Part shown: piece after piece, positions 42,747 through 52,621 of the stretch
Numbering within the stretch: position 1 is the first letter of the stretch
How the letters are laid out: every line of letters starts with the position of its first letter
Assembly (NCBI RefSeq): GCF_003285015.1
Contig: NZ_QMFB01000012.1
Span: 186,001 to 250,000, forward strand
Direction: 5' to 3'
Length of the DNA stretch: 64,000 nt
From: Paenibacillus contaminans
Lineage (GTDB): Bacteria > Bacillota > Bacilli > Paenibacillales > NBRC-103111
Notes under the pieces: model-generated
What the model was told of the DNA's origin: nothing
Database searches by the model: none
The model's input: only the letters and a program-made list of their open reading frames with translations
Made by a program: the position numbers and the translations under genes

Positions 42747-43477
42747 GCAAAAGCGCCGCCCGTTTTCGGGTTCCGCATCATATAGCCGAGCCCCCGGCGC
42801 GTCGTAATATATTCCGGCTTGCTCGGATCGTCTTCGATCTTCTCGCGCAAGCGGCGGATCGTGACGTCAACCGTACGAACGTCCCCGTAATAATCGTATC
42901 CCCATACCGCCTGCAAAAGATGCTCCCGCGTCATAACCTTGCCGTTGTTGCGGGCCATATAGTAGATAAGCTCGAACTCCCGGTGCGTCAAGTCCAGCAG
43001 CACATTGTCCTTATAAACGACGTACATGTCGCTGTCGATGAGCAGCTTATGAATCCGCAGCCCTTGAGGCGCAGCAGCCTCCTCCGACTCTTGCTGGTTT
43101 TGTGCCTGCGCTTGCGTCTGACGGCGCAAATGCGCTTTCACACGCGCCAGAAGCTCGCGGGCGCCGAACGGCTTCGTTACGTAATCGTCCGCTCCCATCT
43201 CAAGTCCGAGCACTTTGTCGATCTCCGAATCTTTGGCCGTCAGCATAATGATCGGCGTGTTCCGTTTGGCCCTTACTTCCCGACACACATCCATGCCGTC
43301 CTTCACAGGCAGCATCAAATCGAGCAATATTAAATCAGGATCCTCGCTGAAAGCGAGCTCCACCGCTTCTCCTCCGTCATAAGCGCAAATAACCTGGTAG
43401 CCTTCTTTCTCCAGATTAAATTTCAAAATGTCCGCAATCGGCCGTTCATCGTCCACCACTAAAATTTTACCGTACAT
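42743..43477 (-). CDS. walR: Response regulator WalR
   Basis: 244 residues. The receiver domain has the phospho-acceptor Asp in LILLDLMLPVKDGMD (residue about 53) and the conserved Lys in TKPFG. An Ala/Gln-rich linker leads to an OmpR-type winged helix (VWGYDYYGDVRTVDVTIRRL). It is the partner of WalK and usually essential in Firmicutes. First gene of the operon walR-walK-yycH-yycI-walJ. Confidence 0.98.
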   Translation of the reverse strand: MYGKILVVDDERPIADILKFNLEKEGYQVICAYDGGEAVELAFSEDPDLILLDLMLPVKDGMDVCREVRAKRNTPIIMLTAKDSEIDKVLGLEMGADDYVTKPFGARELLARVKAHLRRQTQAQAQNQQESEEAAAPQGLRIHKLLIDSDMYVVYKDNVLLDLTHREFELIYYMARNNGKVMTREHLLQAVWGYDYYGDVRTVDVTIRRLREKIEDDPSKPEYITTRRGLGYMMRNPKTGGAFA

Positions 43478-43641
43478 AAGGCCACCGCCTTTCGTCTTCT
43501 TTACCCTCTATTCTAACACAAAACCGCCCGTCAAGCTTCGGAGCTTGCCCGCTTCTCTCGAATGCCAAATACGCCCAAGGATACCTGCAGCTTTGCGTTT
43601 TTCAGGCTGCGCGTTTAACGGATATACGTTCCGGGTAATTA

Positions 43642-43723
43642 GGATAAACGCCTAACGGCGTTAACGGCGTCTTGACGCTGGTGTTTACCGGGATTTAGAA
43701 CCACTTTCACGATATACTTTCCG
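43642..43723. repeat. Intergenic interspersed repeat, copy 2
   Basis: Matches 37580-37658. A shorter piece (CCACGATATATTTTCCGATA) recurs at 46016-46035. Confidence 0.75.
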
Positions 43724-43736
43724 GCGCGATAAAATA

Positions 43737-43767
43737 AAAAAGCAGAGAACGAATGTCGTCCCCTGCT
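43737..43767 (-). terminator. Terminator of the M23 peptidase gene
   Basis: Read leftward, AGCAGGGGACG pairs with CGTTCTCTGCT using G-U pairs, with a 5-base loop, and is followed by TTTTTTATTTT. Confidence 0.8.
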
Positions 43768-43792
43768 AGCGATCAAGATGATAACTTTTGAT

Positions 43793-45475
43793 TTAGAATT
43801 TCAAATATTTAAGCGGATTTTCCGGTGTAGTGCCCTTCTGAACTTCAAAATGCAAGTGTACTCCGGTCGAATCGCCGGTGCTGCCCATCGTGCCGATTTT
43901 ATCGCCCTTCTCGACGATTTTGCCGACGCTGACGTCGATCTTGCTCAGATGGCCATACAAGGTACGGTAGCCGTTCAGATGATCGATAATAATATGATTG
44001 CCGTAATCGGATTTGAACCCTGCGTATACGACTTTGCCGTTATCCGCTGCCATAATGCTCTTGTTGCTGGAGGTCAAATCTACGCCCTTGTGGAGCTTGC
44101 CCCACCTGCTGCCGTAGCCGCTGGAGAGACTTGACGAAATGACCGGCCAAGAGAACTTCCCTGTTCCTTCACCCTTGATCACCTTCGTGCCTCTGCGAAT
44201 CTTCGCTTTGACCGGCTCCTGGATAACCTCTTCGCTCAAGAGCTCCTCTTCCATCATGAGCCCGTTTACTTTCGTCACGTTGAAGGTGACCTTCTTAAGA
44301 CCGTTCTTACCTGCGTTGATCGTTTCCGTTATTCCGGCCCGAACCGTATCGTCCTGCACGTACTCGGTTTCATACTGGATTTCCTGATTCTCTACGACTT
44401 TCTCCACCGTGCGGACCGATAGTGCCGGCTGCAGCACCGTCAAATCAATCTGCTGTCCGACCTTGATCATATCGTCTACGATCCATGGGTTGTTCTGATA
44501 GATGACCTGCTTCGAAATATTAAATTTCTTGGCGATGCAGGAGACGCAATCTCCCTTCGCCACCGTATATTTAGTAGGTTGAATATCGCCGGTTTCCAGC
44601 TTCTGCGCCAGATCCTCGGTTTTCTGAACCGCGCTCGGATCGATGTCGATCGGCTTCAGCTCGACCTTCTGGACAAACTCGACCTTCTGCATCTCCGACT
44701 CCCCGGCCTGAAGCTCCTTAGGCGCGGCTGCCGACAACACCATTACTTTGCCTGCATCCTTCGCTTTGCCGGAGGCATATTTGCTTTTGATTTCATCGAA
44801 CAAGCCTTCCGCAGTATCGGCATCCTTCAAAATACCGACCGGCTGGCCATCCACAATGAGCTGTACGCCGACCGCATGCGACGTCAGCATGCCGGAAAGT
44901 TTATCCAGCGTCCCTTGGTCGTCGCTTTTCGCCTTGAAAGCCTTTTCACTTTTTAAGGTGACCTCGTCGGTGTTCAGCACCATATGTACATCTGGGTATT
45001 TCTGTTCAATTTCCTTGACCTTGGCAAGCTTGAAATCATCCACGACTTGCGGATCGCTTACGACGCCTACTTCTTGATTCTCCAAATAAACGTGGAAAAC
45101 CTCCACTGTATTCATCTGGACGTATTGGCTGCCGCCTAATGTAACGACTGTGGCAATACCGAGCGCTCCCGCTCCTGTAGCCAGCTGCATTCTGTAATAA
45201 CGGGCCTTGGCGTACAATTCCTTGGGCCAAGCTGCCTGGCGAATCGAATCAAGCGTCGATTGCATACGTTCCTTCGCGAACGGTCGCTTCTTACTTCCGG
45301 CTTCTATCTGTAAGTTCGTGTCGGACTCGGCTTCCCGTTCGTTCGGAATCCGGTCGACTTTGCTCAACATCGACTTCATCCTGCCTGTCAAGCGTTGCAA
45401 TTGAATTTTCGAAACAGCCTGCTTCGCAGACGCAAGCTTTTTCTTGATCCAATTTTCATTCTTGAAAACGGTCAT
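43793..45475 (-). CDS. Membrane-anchored M23 peptidase with LysM and G5 domains
   Basis: 560 residues. A basic cytoplasmic N-terminus of about 90 residues precedes a membrane segment (TGAGALGIATVVTLGG). External parts in order: an alpha/beta region, LysM (YTVAKGDCVSCIAKKFNISK), G5 (about 380-450), and a C-terminal M23 domain. The zinc and catalytic residues are visible in HKGVDLTSS, GNHIIIDHLNGYRTLYGHLS and GVHLHFEVQK. M23 enzymes cut peptidoglycan cross-bridges. Location beside walR fits the WalRK role in wall turnover. ATG with AAGGAG six bases upstream. Confidence 0.93.
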   Translation of the reverse strand: MTVFKNENWIKKKLASAKQAVSKIQLQRLTGRMKSMLSKVDRIPNEREAESDTNLQIEAGSKKRPFAKERMQSTLDSIRQAAWPKELYAKARYYRMQLATGAGALGIATVVTLGGSQYVQMNTVEVFHVYLENQEVGVVSDPQVVDDFKLAKVKEIEQKYPDVHMVLNTDEVTLKSEKAFKAKSDDQGTLDKLSGMLTSHAVGVQLIVDGQPVGILKDADTAEGLFDEIKSKYASGKAKDAGKVMVLSAAAPKELQAGESEMQKVEFVQKVELKPIDIDPSAVQKTEDLAQKLETGDIQPTKYTVAKGDCVSCIAKKFNISKQVIYQNNPWIVDDMIKVGQQIDLTVLQPALSVRTVEKVVENQEIQYETEYVQDDTVRAGITETINAGKNGLKKVTFNVTKVNGLMMEEELLSEEVIQEPVKAKIRRGTKVIKGEGTGKFSWPVISSSLSSGYGSRWGKLHKGVDLTSSNKSIMAADNGKVVYAGFKSDYGNHIIIDHLNGYRTLYGHLSKIDVSVGKIVEKGDKIGTMGSTGDSTGVHLHFEVQKGTTPENPLKYLKF

Positions 45476-46090
45476 GACGATCTCCTTCTACCTGTAATTC
45501 GCATATGCATGCCAATCGGTTGTTTGTAATCGCGTTTTTGGTCAATAAAAACCGCCGCTGCATCCAGCGGCTTCCCATACAACGTGCTGCATTTCGTGAT
45601 GTGCGTAGGCGATAGCCTTATTTTACCATTCCCAAATGCCTATAAAGTCAAAACAGTCATTTCGCAGGTTTCAGCAATTACGTTAGCTAAACAACTCAAC
45701 GGCAATTGGCTTACTTTGCCTTACACGATTAGACGTTTTTTTTACTTTACCACAGCCTTGTTCGAGTTTTCAACCCCTATTCGCACATCTCAAGAACATA
45801 AAGCGATCCGTTTCTCGACATAATCCGAGGGACAAGCACTCCTCAAGTCCTGAATCTTTAGCCTTACACCAAGGTTTACACGGCCTCCAGGCCTTCCGGG
45901 ACAAGACGTATAACCGATAAAAAAATTGATCATTCGGTGAAGAAAAAATACTCTCCTCTGCTGGCATCACGGCCGACCGTACCAATTAATATCTCATGCG
46001 CGCCGGAGGACATTCCACGATATATTTTCCGATAAACGCAAAAAAGGCGGCCATCCAGCCTCCCCTTCAGCATTTCACCCGGGACCTGCA
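45476..46090. other. Intergenic region with hairpin and partial repeat
   Basis: About 600 bp with no supported gene. It contains a GC-rich hairpin at 45554-45571 (GCCGCTG with CAGCGGC), which followed by TTTTTA leftward may be a terminator, and a partial copy of the intergenic repeat near 46010-46040. Confidence 0.55.
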
Positions 46091-46879
46091 TCAAAATTTC
46101 TTTAATATGTCCATAAGCTCTTCATACTCTTCCGACTTCAAATATTTCTGCGCCGAACTGTCCATCACGTTCAGGTCGTCCGACGAAATGCCATCCTCCA
46201 CCATTTGCGAAAATTTCTGAAGCTCCTCTTCGGGCAAACGCGTGAGCAGCAGCGTAAAAATTCTCATTTTATCCGCGTCCGAAAGAAGCTCCCTCTTCTG
46301 GTTGAACTGCTCCGCCGTCATGATCAGCTTCTTCTTGTCCAAGGCGTCGCTGCCCGAGCCGGAAGATTGGCCGAATACAGGCAGAGCATTGTCCGGAACA
46401 TATTCCTCGCGGTTTCCGCCGGCTCCGCCGGTAGATCCCCCCGCTCCCGTACTGGTACCGCCGCTCCCGCTCCCGCTTGTTCCCGCGTCGATCCCCCTGC
46501 CGCCGTTCATTCCATCCAAACCTGTGCCGCTGCCGTCTGCACCCGCCGACGGGCTGCCGTTAACCGGCGCATCGCCGCCCGCCGCGTTTGATCCCGTACC
46601 GTTATCCGCCAAGGCTCCTTTGGACCCCGTCCCGCTGCCGGTTCCGCCGCCCGTACCGCTCTGGCTGCCCGCAACCGGATCCTGCCCTTTCCAGTCACCT
46701 ATCATCTGATCCCATAAGTCCGAGAAATGAAGCTTTTTCATGTTTGCGCTAAGCGGAAACTGCCCGAGCAGCTTTTCTACATACAAATGTACAGTCATCC
46801 AAGTGACATATACGGTCAATACGGATACCAGCACCGTCATCACGATCAATTTGCTCAACCGGTTCAGCCATTTTATCAC
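46091..46879 (-). CDS. Membrane-anchored Gly/Ser-rich protein, unrecognised
   Basis: 262 residues from a GTG at 46879, with GGTGGAG six bases upstream (a GTG four codons earlier is possible). One N-terminal membrane segment (LIVMTVLVSVLTVYVTWMTV) is followed by a low-complexity linker rich in Gly, Ser, Thr and Ala (about residues 70-165). A charged helical C-terminal domain ends EEYEELMDILKKF. The linker resembles a flexible spacer holding the C-terminal domain away from the membrane. No family is recognised. It lies between purA and the wall peptidase. Confidence 0.8.
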   Translation of the reverse strand: MIKWLNRLSKLIVMTVLVSVLTVYVTWMTVHLYVEKLLGQFPLSANMKKLHFSDLWDQMIGDWKGQDPVAGSQSGTGGGTGSGTGSKGALADNGTGSNAAGGDAPVNGSPSAGADGSGTGLDGMNGGRGIDAGTSGSGSGGTSTGAGGSTGGAGGNREEYVPDNALPVFGQSSGSGSDALDKKKLIMTAEQFNQKRELLSDADKMRIFTLLLTRLPEEELQKFSQMVEDGISSDDLNVMDSSAQKYLKSEEYEELMDILKKF

Positions 46880-47209
46880 GCTTCGCTCCACCTCTGCCGT
46901 CTTTCGTAGTCATGTAAAGCATTTCCTTTCAGAAAACGCCTTACGGTTAAACATGCTTGAAAACCTTATCCTGCAAGCATATGCTAACCAGTATTGACGG
47001 AAAAAGTGAGGTTTAACGCTCCATAGCTAAATAACCGTTTCAAATGTGCATTTTCGTGCAAGGGTAAACGTTTATGCCCCGTCAGGTTACGGCGATGAGA
47101 GAAGTGCAGCCTGTTCTCGCACCATTTTCGTAAAAAAAATAGCTGCCCGTCCTTGGGACGAACGAGTTTACCGCAGGTCAAGAGCAGCTTCCGCAATTTG
47201 CCGATAGAC
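46880..47209. other. Intergenic region downstream of purA
   Basis: About 330 bp in which I see no gene. The promoter of the leftward Gly/Ser-rich protein gene should lie here. Confidence 0.5.
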
Positions 47210-47246
47210 AAAAAAAGGAGCACCGGAGAGGTCATCTCCAGTGCTC
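47210..47246 (-). terminator. Terminator of purA
   Basis: Leftward, GAGCACTGGAGA pairs with TCTCCGGTGCTC across a 5-base loop and is followed by CTTTTTTT. Confidence 0.9.
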
Positions 47247-47289
47247 TATATAGAAGGAAGAGAGAAAAAACGTCATGTAAGGAAAGCTC

Positions 47290-48576
47290 TTATACGTAAA
47301 TCGGCGCTACTTGGTTCGTTTGCTCACGGTTGCGGCCGACCGAGAAAATTGCGATCGGGATACCCGTCAGCTCCGAAACGCGCTCGACGTAACGGCGTGT
47401 CGTTGCCGGCAGGTCCTCCAGCTTGCGTACGCCGGAAATATCTTCGGACCAGCCCGGAAGCTCTTCGTAGATCGCTTCGCATTCGGCCAGCATGCCGAGA
47501 TTAGCCGGATAATGCTGAATAATTTCGCCGCGGTATTTGTATCCCGTACAAATCTTCACGGTTTCAAGCCCGGTCAAGACATCAAGCGAGTTAAGCGACA
47601 AGCCGGTAATTCCGCTGACCCTGCGGGCATGACGCACGACGACGCTGTCAAACCAGCCTACGCGGCGCGCTCTTCCCGTCGTCGTTCCGTATTCGTTGCC
47701 GACCTCGCGGATCCGGTCGCCGATTTCATTGTTCAGCTCGGTCGGGAACGGGCCGTCGCCTACGCGGGTCGTGTAAGCTTTCGCGACACCGATAATTTGA
47801 TGTATTTTTGTCGGTCCGATACCTGCGCCGTTGCAAACGCCGCCTGCCGTCGGATTCGAGGATGTTACGAACGGGTAAGTACCTTGGTCGATGTCGAGCA
47901 TAACGCCTTGCGCGCCTTCGAACAGCACGCGTTTGTTCTCGTCGATCAGCTCGTTCAACAATACCGAAGTATCGGCAACATAAGGGCGAATCACTTCTGC
48001 GTAGCCCAAGTATTCCTTCAAGATCGCATCCGCATCGAGCGGCTCCGCACCGTAAATCTTCTCGATCAGCTCGTTCTTCTCGCCAACGAGGCGGCGCAGC
48101 TTGCTTTCAAATTCCGTGGCGTCCAGCAGATCGGCAATCCGGATGCCGTTGCGAGCCGCTTTATCGACGTAGCACGGACCGATCCCTTTGCGTGTCGTTC
48201 CGATTTTGCTGTCGCCTTTGCGGTCTTCCTCGAGTCCGTCCAACAGGATGTGATAAGGCATAATCACATGCGCGCGGTCGCTGATCCGAAGATTCGTCGT
48301 AGTAAAGCCGTTCTCGTGGATATAATTGATTTCTTCGATTAGAGCCGCAGGATTGATGACAAGACCGTTGCCGATGACACACAGCTTATCTTTATAGAAA
48401 ATCCCCGACGGGACAAGGTGCAGCTTATATTTTTTGTCTTCGATCAAAATCGTGTGGCCCGCGTTGTTACCGCCTTGATAACGTGCTACCACTTCTGCCG
48501 TTTCGGCCAAAAAGTCAGTAATTTTACCTTTACCTTCGTCGCCCCATTGGGTACCGACAACTACTACGGTTGACAT
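47290..48576 (-). CDS. purA: Adenylosuccinate synthetase
   Basis: 428 residues, full length. It joins IMP and aspartate with GTP in AMP synthesis. The N-terminal GTQWGDEGKGKITD phosphate loop, GNNAGHTI, the KGIGPCYVDKA segment and the late TRRYVERVSEL region are all present. The ATG at 48576 lies eight bases after AAGGGG; the GTG two codons before it is less likely. Position next to the replicative helicase gene is usual in Bacillales. Confidence 0.98.
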   Translation of the reverse strand: MSTVVVVGTQWGDEGKGKITDFLAETAEVVARYQGGNNAGHTILIEDKKYKLHLVPSGIFYKDKLCVIGNGLVINPAALIEEINYIHENGFTTTNLRISDRAHVIMPYHILLDGLEEDRKGDSKIGTTRKGIGPCYVDKAARNGIRIADLLDATEFESKLRRLVGEKNELIEKIYGAEPLDADAILKEYLGYAEVIRPYVADTSVLLNELIDENKRVLFEGAQGVMLDIDQGTYPFVTSSNPTAGGVCNGAGIGPTKIHQIIGVAKAYTTRVGDGPFPTELNNEIGDRIREVGNEYGTTTGRARRVGWFDSVVVRHARRVSGITGLSLNSLDVLTGLETVKICTGYKYRGEIIQHYPANLGMLAECEAIYEELPGWSEDISGVRKLEDLPATTRRYVERVSELTGIPIAIFSVGRNREQTNQVAPIYV

Positions 48577-48682
48577 ACGCACAACCCCTTTGCGAGCACT
48601 TCACGCACCCGAGTTTTGCTGATCTGCTGTTTTCACACAGCAATTTCAGTGTATCAGCCAGCCCCTCGAAAGTCAATAAAAA

Positions 48683-48716
48683 CGAACAATCGCACACAGG
48701 CGTGTACGATTGTTCG
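48683..48716 (-). terminator. Terminator of the dnaB-end operon
   Basis: Leftward, CGAACAATCG pairs with CGATTGTTCG, with an inner CAC/GTG pairing, and is followed by TTTTTATT. Confidence 0.88.
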
Positions 48717-48826
48717 GGAATTAAGCTATATCTTATAAGAACTACGTATAGATAGCCGCATTGCCGTGCAATAGGCTTTATTGCTTATTTTGCGCCAGTC
48801 ACTCTATATTAGGAAGATAATGGCTT

Positions 48827-50191
48827 CTAAGCGCCCTTGCCGGGCTCCTGATGCGCTCGATCGAGACTGACGAATTTATTGTACTGCTTCAGGAACGCCA
48901 GCTCTACGGTGCCTACAGGCCCGTTACGCTGCTTAGCGATTATGATCTCGATAATGTTCTTCTTCTCGGTTTCTTTGTCATAGTAATCGTCCCGGTACAA
49001 GAACGCCACGATGTCGGCATCCTGCTCGATCGAGCCCGATTCCCGCAAGTCGGACATCATCGGCCGCTTGTCTTGCCGCTGCTCGACGCCCCGGCTGAGC
49101 TGGGACAGCGCGATAACCGGCACGTTCAGCTCACGCGCGATCTGTTTGAGCGTACGCGATATTTCGGATACTTCCTGCTGACGGTTGTCGCCCTTGCCCC
49201 GGCCTGCGATTAGCTGAAGATAATCGATCAGGATCATGCCGAGCCCCTTCTCCTGCTTCAACCGGCGGCATTTGGCGCGAATGTCGGCCACCGTAATCGA
49301 CGCGGAATCGTCGATATAGATGTTCGCTTCGGAAAGCGCGCCGATCGCCATCGTCAGCTTCTCCCAATCGTCCGGCTTCAAGTCGCCGGTCCGCATCGCA
49401 TTCGCGTCGACATTCGCCTCCGCGCAAATCATACGCTGTACAAGCTGGGCGGCGCCCATCTCGAGACTGAAGATGGCGACGGTCTCTTTGCCGCGGACGC
49501 CCGCATTCTGCGCTATGTTCAGCGAGAACGCGGTTTTACCGACGGAAGGACGCGCCGCCACGATAATCAAGTCGGAACGCTGAAAGCCCGAGGTCATTTT
49601 GTCGAGATCCCGGAATCCGCTCGCCACGCCCGTGGAATTGCCCTTCTGCTGGGACAAGTATTCGATCTTGTCGAACACTTCCATCAGAACGTCGCGGATC
49701 GCCACGAACCCGGTGCCGGTGCGGCGCTGCGAGATTTCCAATATTTTGCGCTCGGCATCGCCTAGCAGCAGCCCGACGTCGTCCCCTGTCGAGTAGCCGT
49801 CGCTGGCAATCTGCGTAGCGGTACGTATGAGCCGGCGCAGCATCGACTTCTCTTCGACGATCGCCGCATAGTAGTCGATATTGGCCGCAGTCGGCACCGA
49901 ATTGGCTAGCTGGGTCAAATAGCTGACCCCGCCTACCTCCTCGAGCTGCTGCTTATCCTGCAACAGCGCCGTCACGGTAATCAAATCGACCGGTTCGTTC
50001 GATTCCGCGAGGTCGATCATGCATTCGTATATATATTGATGCGACGTGCGATAGAAGTCCTCCGGACGAACGCGTTCCATCGCCGTAATGAGCGAATCGC
50101 TGTCCAGCAAAATCGCCCCGAGCACCGCGCATTCGGCCTCGGTATTTTGCGGGGGTACGCGCCCTTCCAGCAGTTGCTCCGCGTTCATCAT
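48827..50191 (-). CDS. dnaB: Replicative DNA helicase (DnaB type)
   Basis: 454 residues (called dnaC in Bacillus subtilis). The N-terminal DnaB domain (NTEAECAVLGAILLD) binds primase, and the C-terminal RecA-like motor has Walker A ARPSVGKTAFSLN, Walker B MILIDYLQLI and the arginine region. It unwinds DNA as a hexameric ring at the replication fork. It follows rplI with a one-base gap; two adjacent ATGs could serve as start. Confidence 0.98.
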   Translation of the reverse strand: MMNAEQLLEGRVPPQNTEAECAVLGAILLDSDSLITAMERVRPEDFYRTSHQYIYECMIDLAESNEPVDLITVTALLQDKQQLEEVGGVSYLTQLANSVPTAANIDYYAAIVEEKSMLRRLIRTATQIASDGYSTGDDVGLLLGDAERKILEISQRRTGTGFVAIRDVLMEVFDKIEYLSQQKGNSTGVASGFRDLDKMTSGFQRSDLIIVAARPSVGKTAFSLNIAQNAGVRGKETVAIFSLEMGAAQLVQRMICAEANVDANAMRTGDLKPDDWEKLTMAIGALSEANIYIDDSASITVADIRAKCRRLKQEKGLGMILIDYLQLIAGRGKGDNRQQEVSEISRTLKQIARELNVPVIALSQLSRGVEQRQDKRPMMSDLRESGSIEQDADIVAFLYRDDYYDKETEKKNIIEIIIAKQRNGPVGTVELAFLKQYNKFVSLDRAHQEPGKGA

Positions 50192-50192
50192 C

Positions 50193-50639
50193 CTACTCCT
50201 CCGTTACTTGTACCTTAAGCTTAGCCGTCACTTCCGGATAAAGCTTAATCGGCACCTGCGTTACGCCGAGCGTGCGGATCGGATCGTCCAGCACCATTTT
50301 CCGCTTATCGATGACGATTTTGTGCTGCTTCTGCAGCTCCTCAGCGATCTGCTTGGTCGTGATAGAACCGAACAATCGGCCGCTTTCGCCGCCTTTGCCC
50401 TTCATCACCAACGTCATCTCGCCAAGCTTTTCCGCAAGCTCCTGCGCTTGTTTCTTTTCATTATCTTTACGTTTTTGCTCGGACAGCTGCTGCTGATCAA
50501 GCACCTTCTTATTGGAATCGGATGCGGCCACCGCCAGGTTCTGTTTGATAAGGAAATTCACTGCGTACCCTTCGGATACTTCCTTGATCTCGCCCTTTTT
50601 CCCTTGTCCTTTAACATCCTTCAGCAAAATGACTTTCAT
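50193..50639 (-). CDS. rplI: 50S ribosomal protein L9
   Basis: 148 residues, full length. The N-terminal domain has the L9 signature GQGKKGEIKEVSEGYAVNFL, then a long connecting helix and a C-terminal RNA-binding domain. It overlaps gdpP by four bases and precedes the helicase gene. Confidence 0.98.
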   Translation of the reverse strand: MKVILLKDVKGQGKKGEIKEVSEGYAVNFLIKQNLAVAASDSNKKVLDQQQLSEQKRKDNEKKQAQELAEKLGEMTLVMKGKGGESGRLFGSITTKQIAEELQKQHKIVIDKRKMVLDDPIRTLGVTQVPIKLYPEVTAKLKVQVTEE

Positions 50640-52597
50640 TCGAAAAGCCCCTCCTCTTCATCCATTTGTTCCAGCAATTGCTTTAGCCGTTTCTCCGCGT
50701 CTTCGAGCGTGCCTTCCAGCTGGGTCGCCGCATTCGTCAAATGCCCGCCGCCGCCGAGCCGTTCCATGACAAGCTGAACGTTGATTTGCCCGAGCGATCT
50801 GGCGCTGATGGCGATTAAGCCGTCCGGCCGTTCGCTGATCACGAAGGAGGCCATAATATCCGTCATATTCAAAAGAGTATCAGCAACCTGGGCAATCAGC
50901 AACTGAGAATATTTGCGATTCGGCTCCGCCACCGCCAGCGCGATATGCTGATTCAAGATTTCGGCGTGTTTGATGATTTCCGCTTTGTTCACGAAAGCCG
51001 TCAGATCTTCCTTCAGCAGCCGCTGAATAAGCGCCGAATCGGCTCCGCTGCGCCGCAGGAACGACGCCGCCTCGAAAGTTCGCGCTCCCGTCCGCAGACT
51101 GAAGCTTTTCGTATCGACCGTTATGCCCGCCAGAAGCGCCGTCGCCTCCAAAATATCCATCGTCAGACGCTCGTTGAAATATTGCAGCAGCTCCGTCACA
51201 AGCTCGCAGGTGGACGATGCATACGGCTCCATGTAGACCAGCATAGCGTCGCTTATAAACTCCTCGCCCCGCCGATGGTGGTCCACGACGACCTTACGAG
51301 GCGTCAGCTGCAGCAGCCTAGGCACTGCGACCATGGACGCCTTGTGCGTATCGACTACAACCGCCAGCGTCCGCGGCGTCGTAATTTGCAGCGCCTGCTC
51401 CGGCGTTACGAACCAGCGGATAAGCTTCTCATCCTCGCGGATCACATCCATCAGCTTCTGAATGGACGGGTTTACCCCTTCGAGCAGAATATAGCCTTCC
51501 TTGTTGCTGACCTGTACCGCCTTGAGCACACCGATCGCCGCGCCGATCGCATCCATATCGGGGTTTTTATGCCCCATTATGATGACCTTGTCGCTTTCTT
51601 TAATCAGATCGCGAAGCGCGTGGGAAATAACCCTTGCACGTACGCGCGTGCGCTTCTCGATCGCATTCGTCCTCCCGCCGTAGAACGAAATACGCTGTCC
51701 GATCTTGACCGCCACCTGATCGCCGCCGCGCCCGAGCGCCATATCGAGACTCGTTTGCGCCATCTGTCCGATCTCGATCAGATTGTCGAAGCCGGCGGCG
51801 ATACCGATGCTCAGCGTGAACGGCACTTTCTGCTCGACCACGCATTCGCGAACTTCATCCAATATTTCAAAACGGGTTTGCTCCAGCTGCTGCAAAGATT
51901 TCTGGTTCATGAAAATCAAATAACGGTCGGATGCGGTTCTCCGCAAATACAACTGATGGCGCATCGCCCATTCGTTGATCTCGCCCGTAACCTTGGCCAG
52001 AAGAATGCTTCGGTTCTGGTCGTCCATCCCTTGAGTCGCCTCATCCAAATTGTCCATCATGACAATGCCGATTGCGATCTTCTCGTCCTGATAACGCCGG
52101 AGAAGGTCGTCATACGCCGTCACGTCGCGAAAGTAGATCTGCCGCTCCTCGGGCTTTACGATAACCTGATAAAGCAGCTTTCCAATTTTGGCGTCGAACT
52201 TCGTTTCTTTGTCCTTGCGGTTCTTAAGCGCCGGGAAGATTTCGTACAGCGGCTCTCCGATGACGGACTCCTTGCCTAGCATCGTCGACACGAAAGCATT
52301 GTGCCACTCGATCGTTTTCTCTTCGGTATACAGCGCAATCCCGATGGGAAGGTCGTTGACGACGGTAATTCCCGCCTTCTTCACCCGCTGCGAGACCGTA
52401 CCGATATAATGGTTCAAGTCTTTCTGAAACGCCTTCTCCGCCTTCAGCGTGTAATATCCCAGCAATGCGCTGATCAGAAGCGCGGCTGTTGCGATTATCC
52501 AGTTAAACACGAACAATACGACGACTAACGCCGCTACGAAAACGAAGGTCCAGATCATATGCAGGCCGTGCCAACGTTTTAAAAGAAATCTGGGCAT
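50636..52597 (-). CDS. gdpP: Cyclic-di-AMP phosphodiesterase GdpP
   Basis: 653 residues. Two membrane helices (about 10-50), a degenerate PAS-like region, a modified GGDEF domain (RTASDRYLIFMNQ), then the DHH catalytic domain (MGHKNPDMDAIGAAIG and VVVDHHRRGEEF) and DHHA1 with GGGGHLTNAA. GdpP hydrolyses c-di-AMP and so affects cell-wall stress, potassium balance and beta-lactam tolerance. Confidence 0.97.
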   Translation of the reverse strand: MPRFLLKRWHGLHMIWTFVFVAALVVVLFVFNWIIATAALLISALLGYYTLKAEKAFQKDLNHYIGTVSQRVKKAGITVVNDLPIGIALYTEEKTIEWHNAFVSTMLGKESVIGEPLYEIFPALKNRKDKETKFDAKIGKLLYQVIVKPEERQIYFRDVTAYDDLLRRYQDEKIAIGIVMMDNLDEATQGMDDQNRSILLAKVTGEINEWAMRHQLYLRRTASDRYLIFMNQKSLQQLEQTRFEILDEVRECVVEQKVPFTLSIGIAAGFDNLIEIGQMAQTSLDMALGRGGDQVAVKIGQRISFYGGRTNAIEKRTRVRARVISHALRDLIKESDKVIIMGHKNPDMDAIGAAIGVLKAVQVSNKEGYILLEGVNPSIQKLMDVIREDEKLIRWFVTPEQALQITTPRTLAVVVDTHKASMVAVPRLLQLTPRKVVVDHHRRGEEFISDAMLVYMEPYASSTCELVTELLQYFNERLTMDILEATALLAGITVDTKSFSLRTGARTFEAASFLRRSGADSALIQRLLKEDLTAFVNKAEIIKHAEILNQHIALAVAEPNRKYSQLLIAQVADTLLNMTDIMASFVISERPDGLIAISARSLGQINVQLVMERLGGGGHLTNAATQLEGTLEDAEKRLKQLLEQMDEEEGLFE

Positions 52598-52621
52598 AAC
52601 AGCTTCGCTCCTCTTTCCTTG

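Larger units (their letters stand above)
43478..43792. other. walR upstream region with repeat and terminator
   Basis: No gene. It contains the interspersed repeat at 43642-43723 and the terminator of the M23 peptidase gene at 43737-43767. The walR promoter should lie at 43490-43540; a TTGACG-like box is at 43529-43534, but its −10 partner is poorly spaced. Confidence 0.55.
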
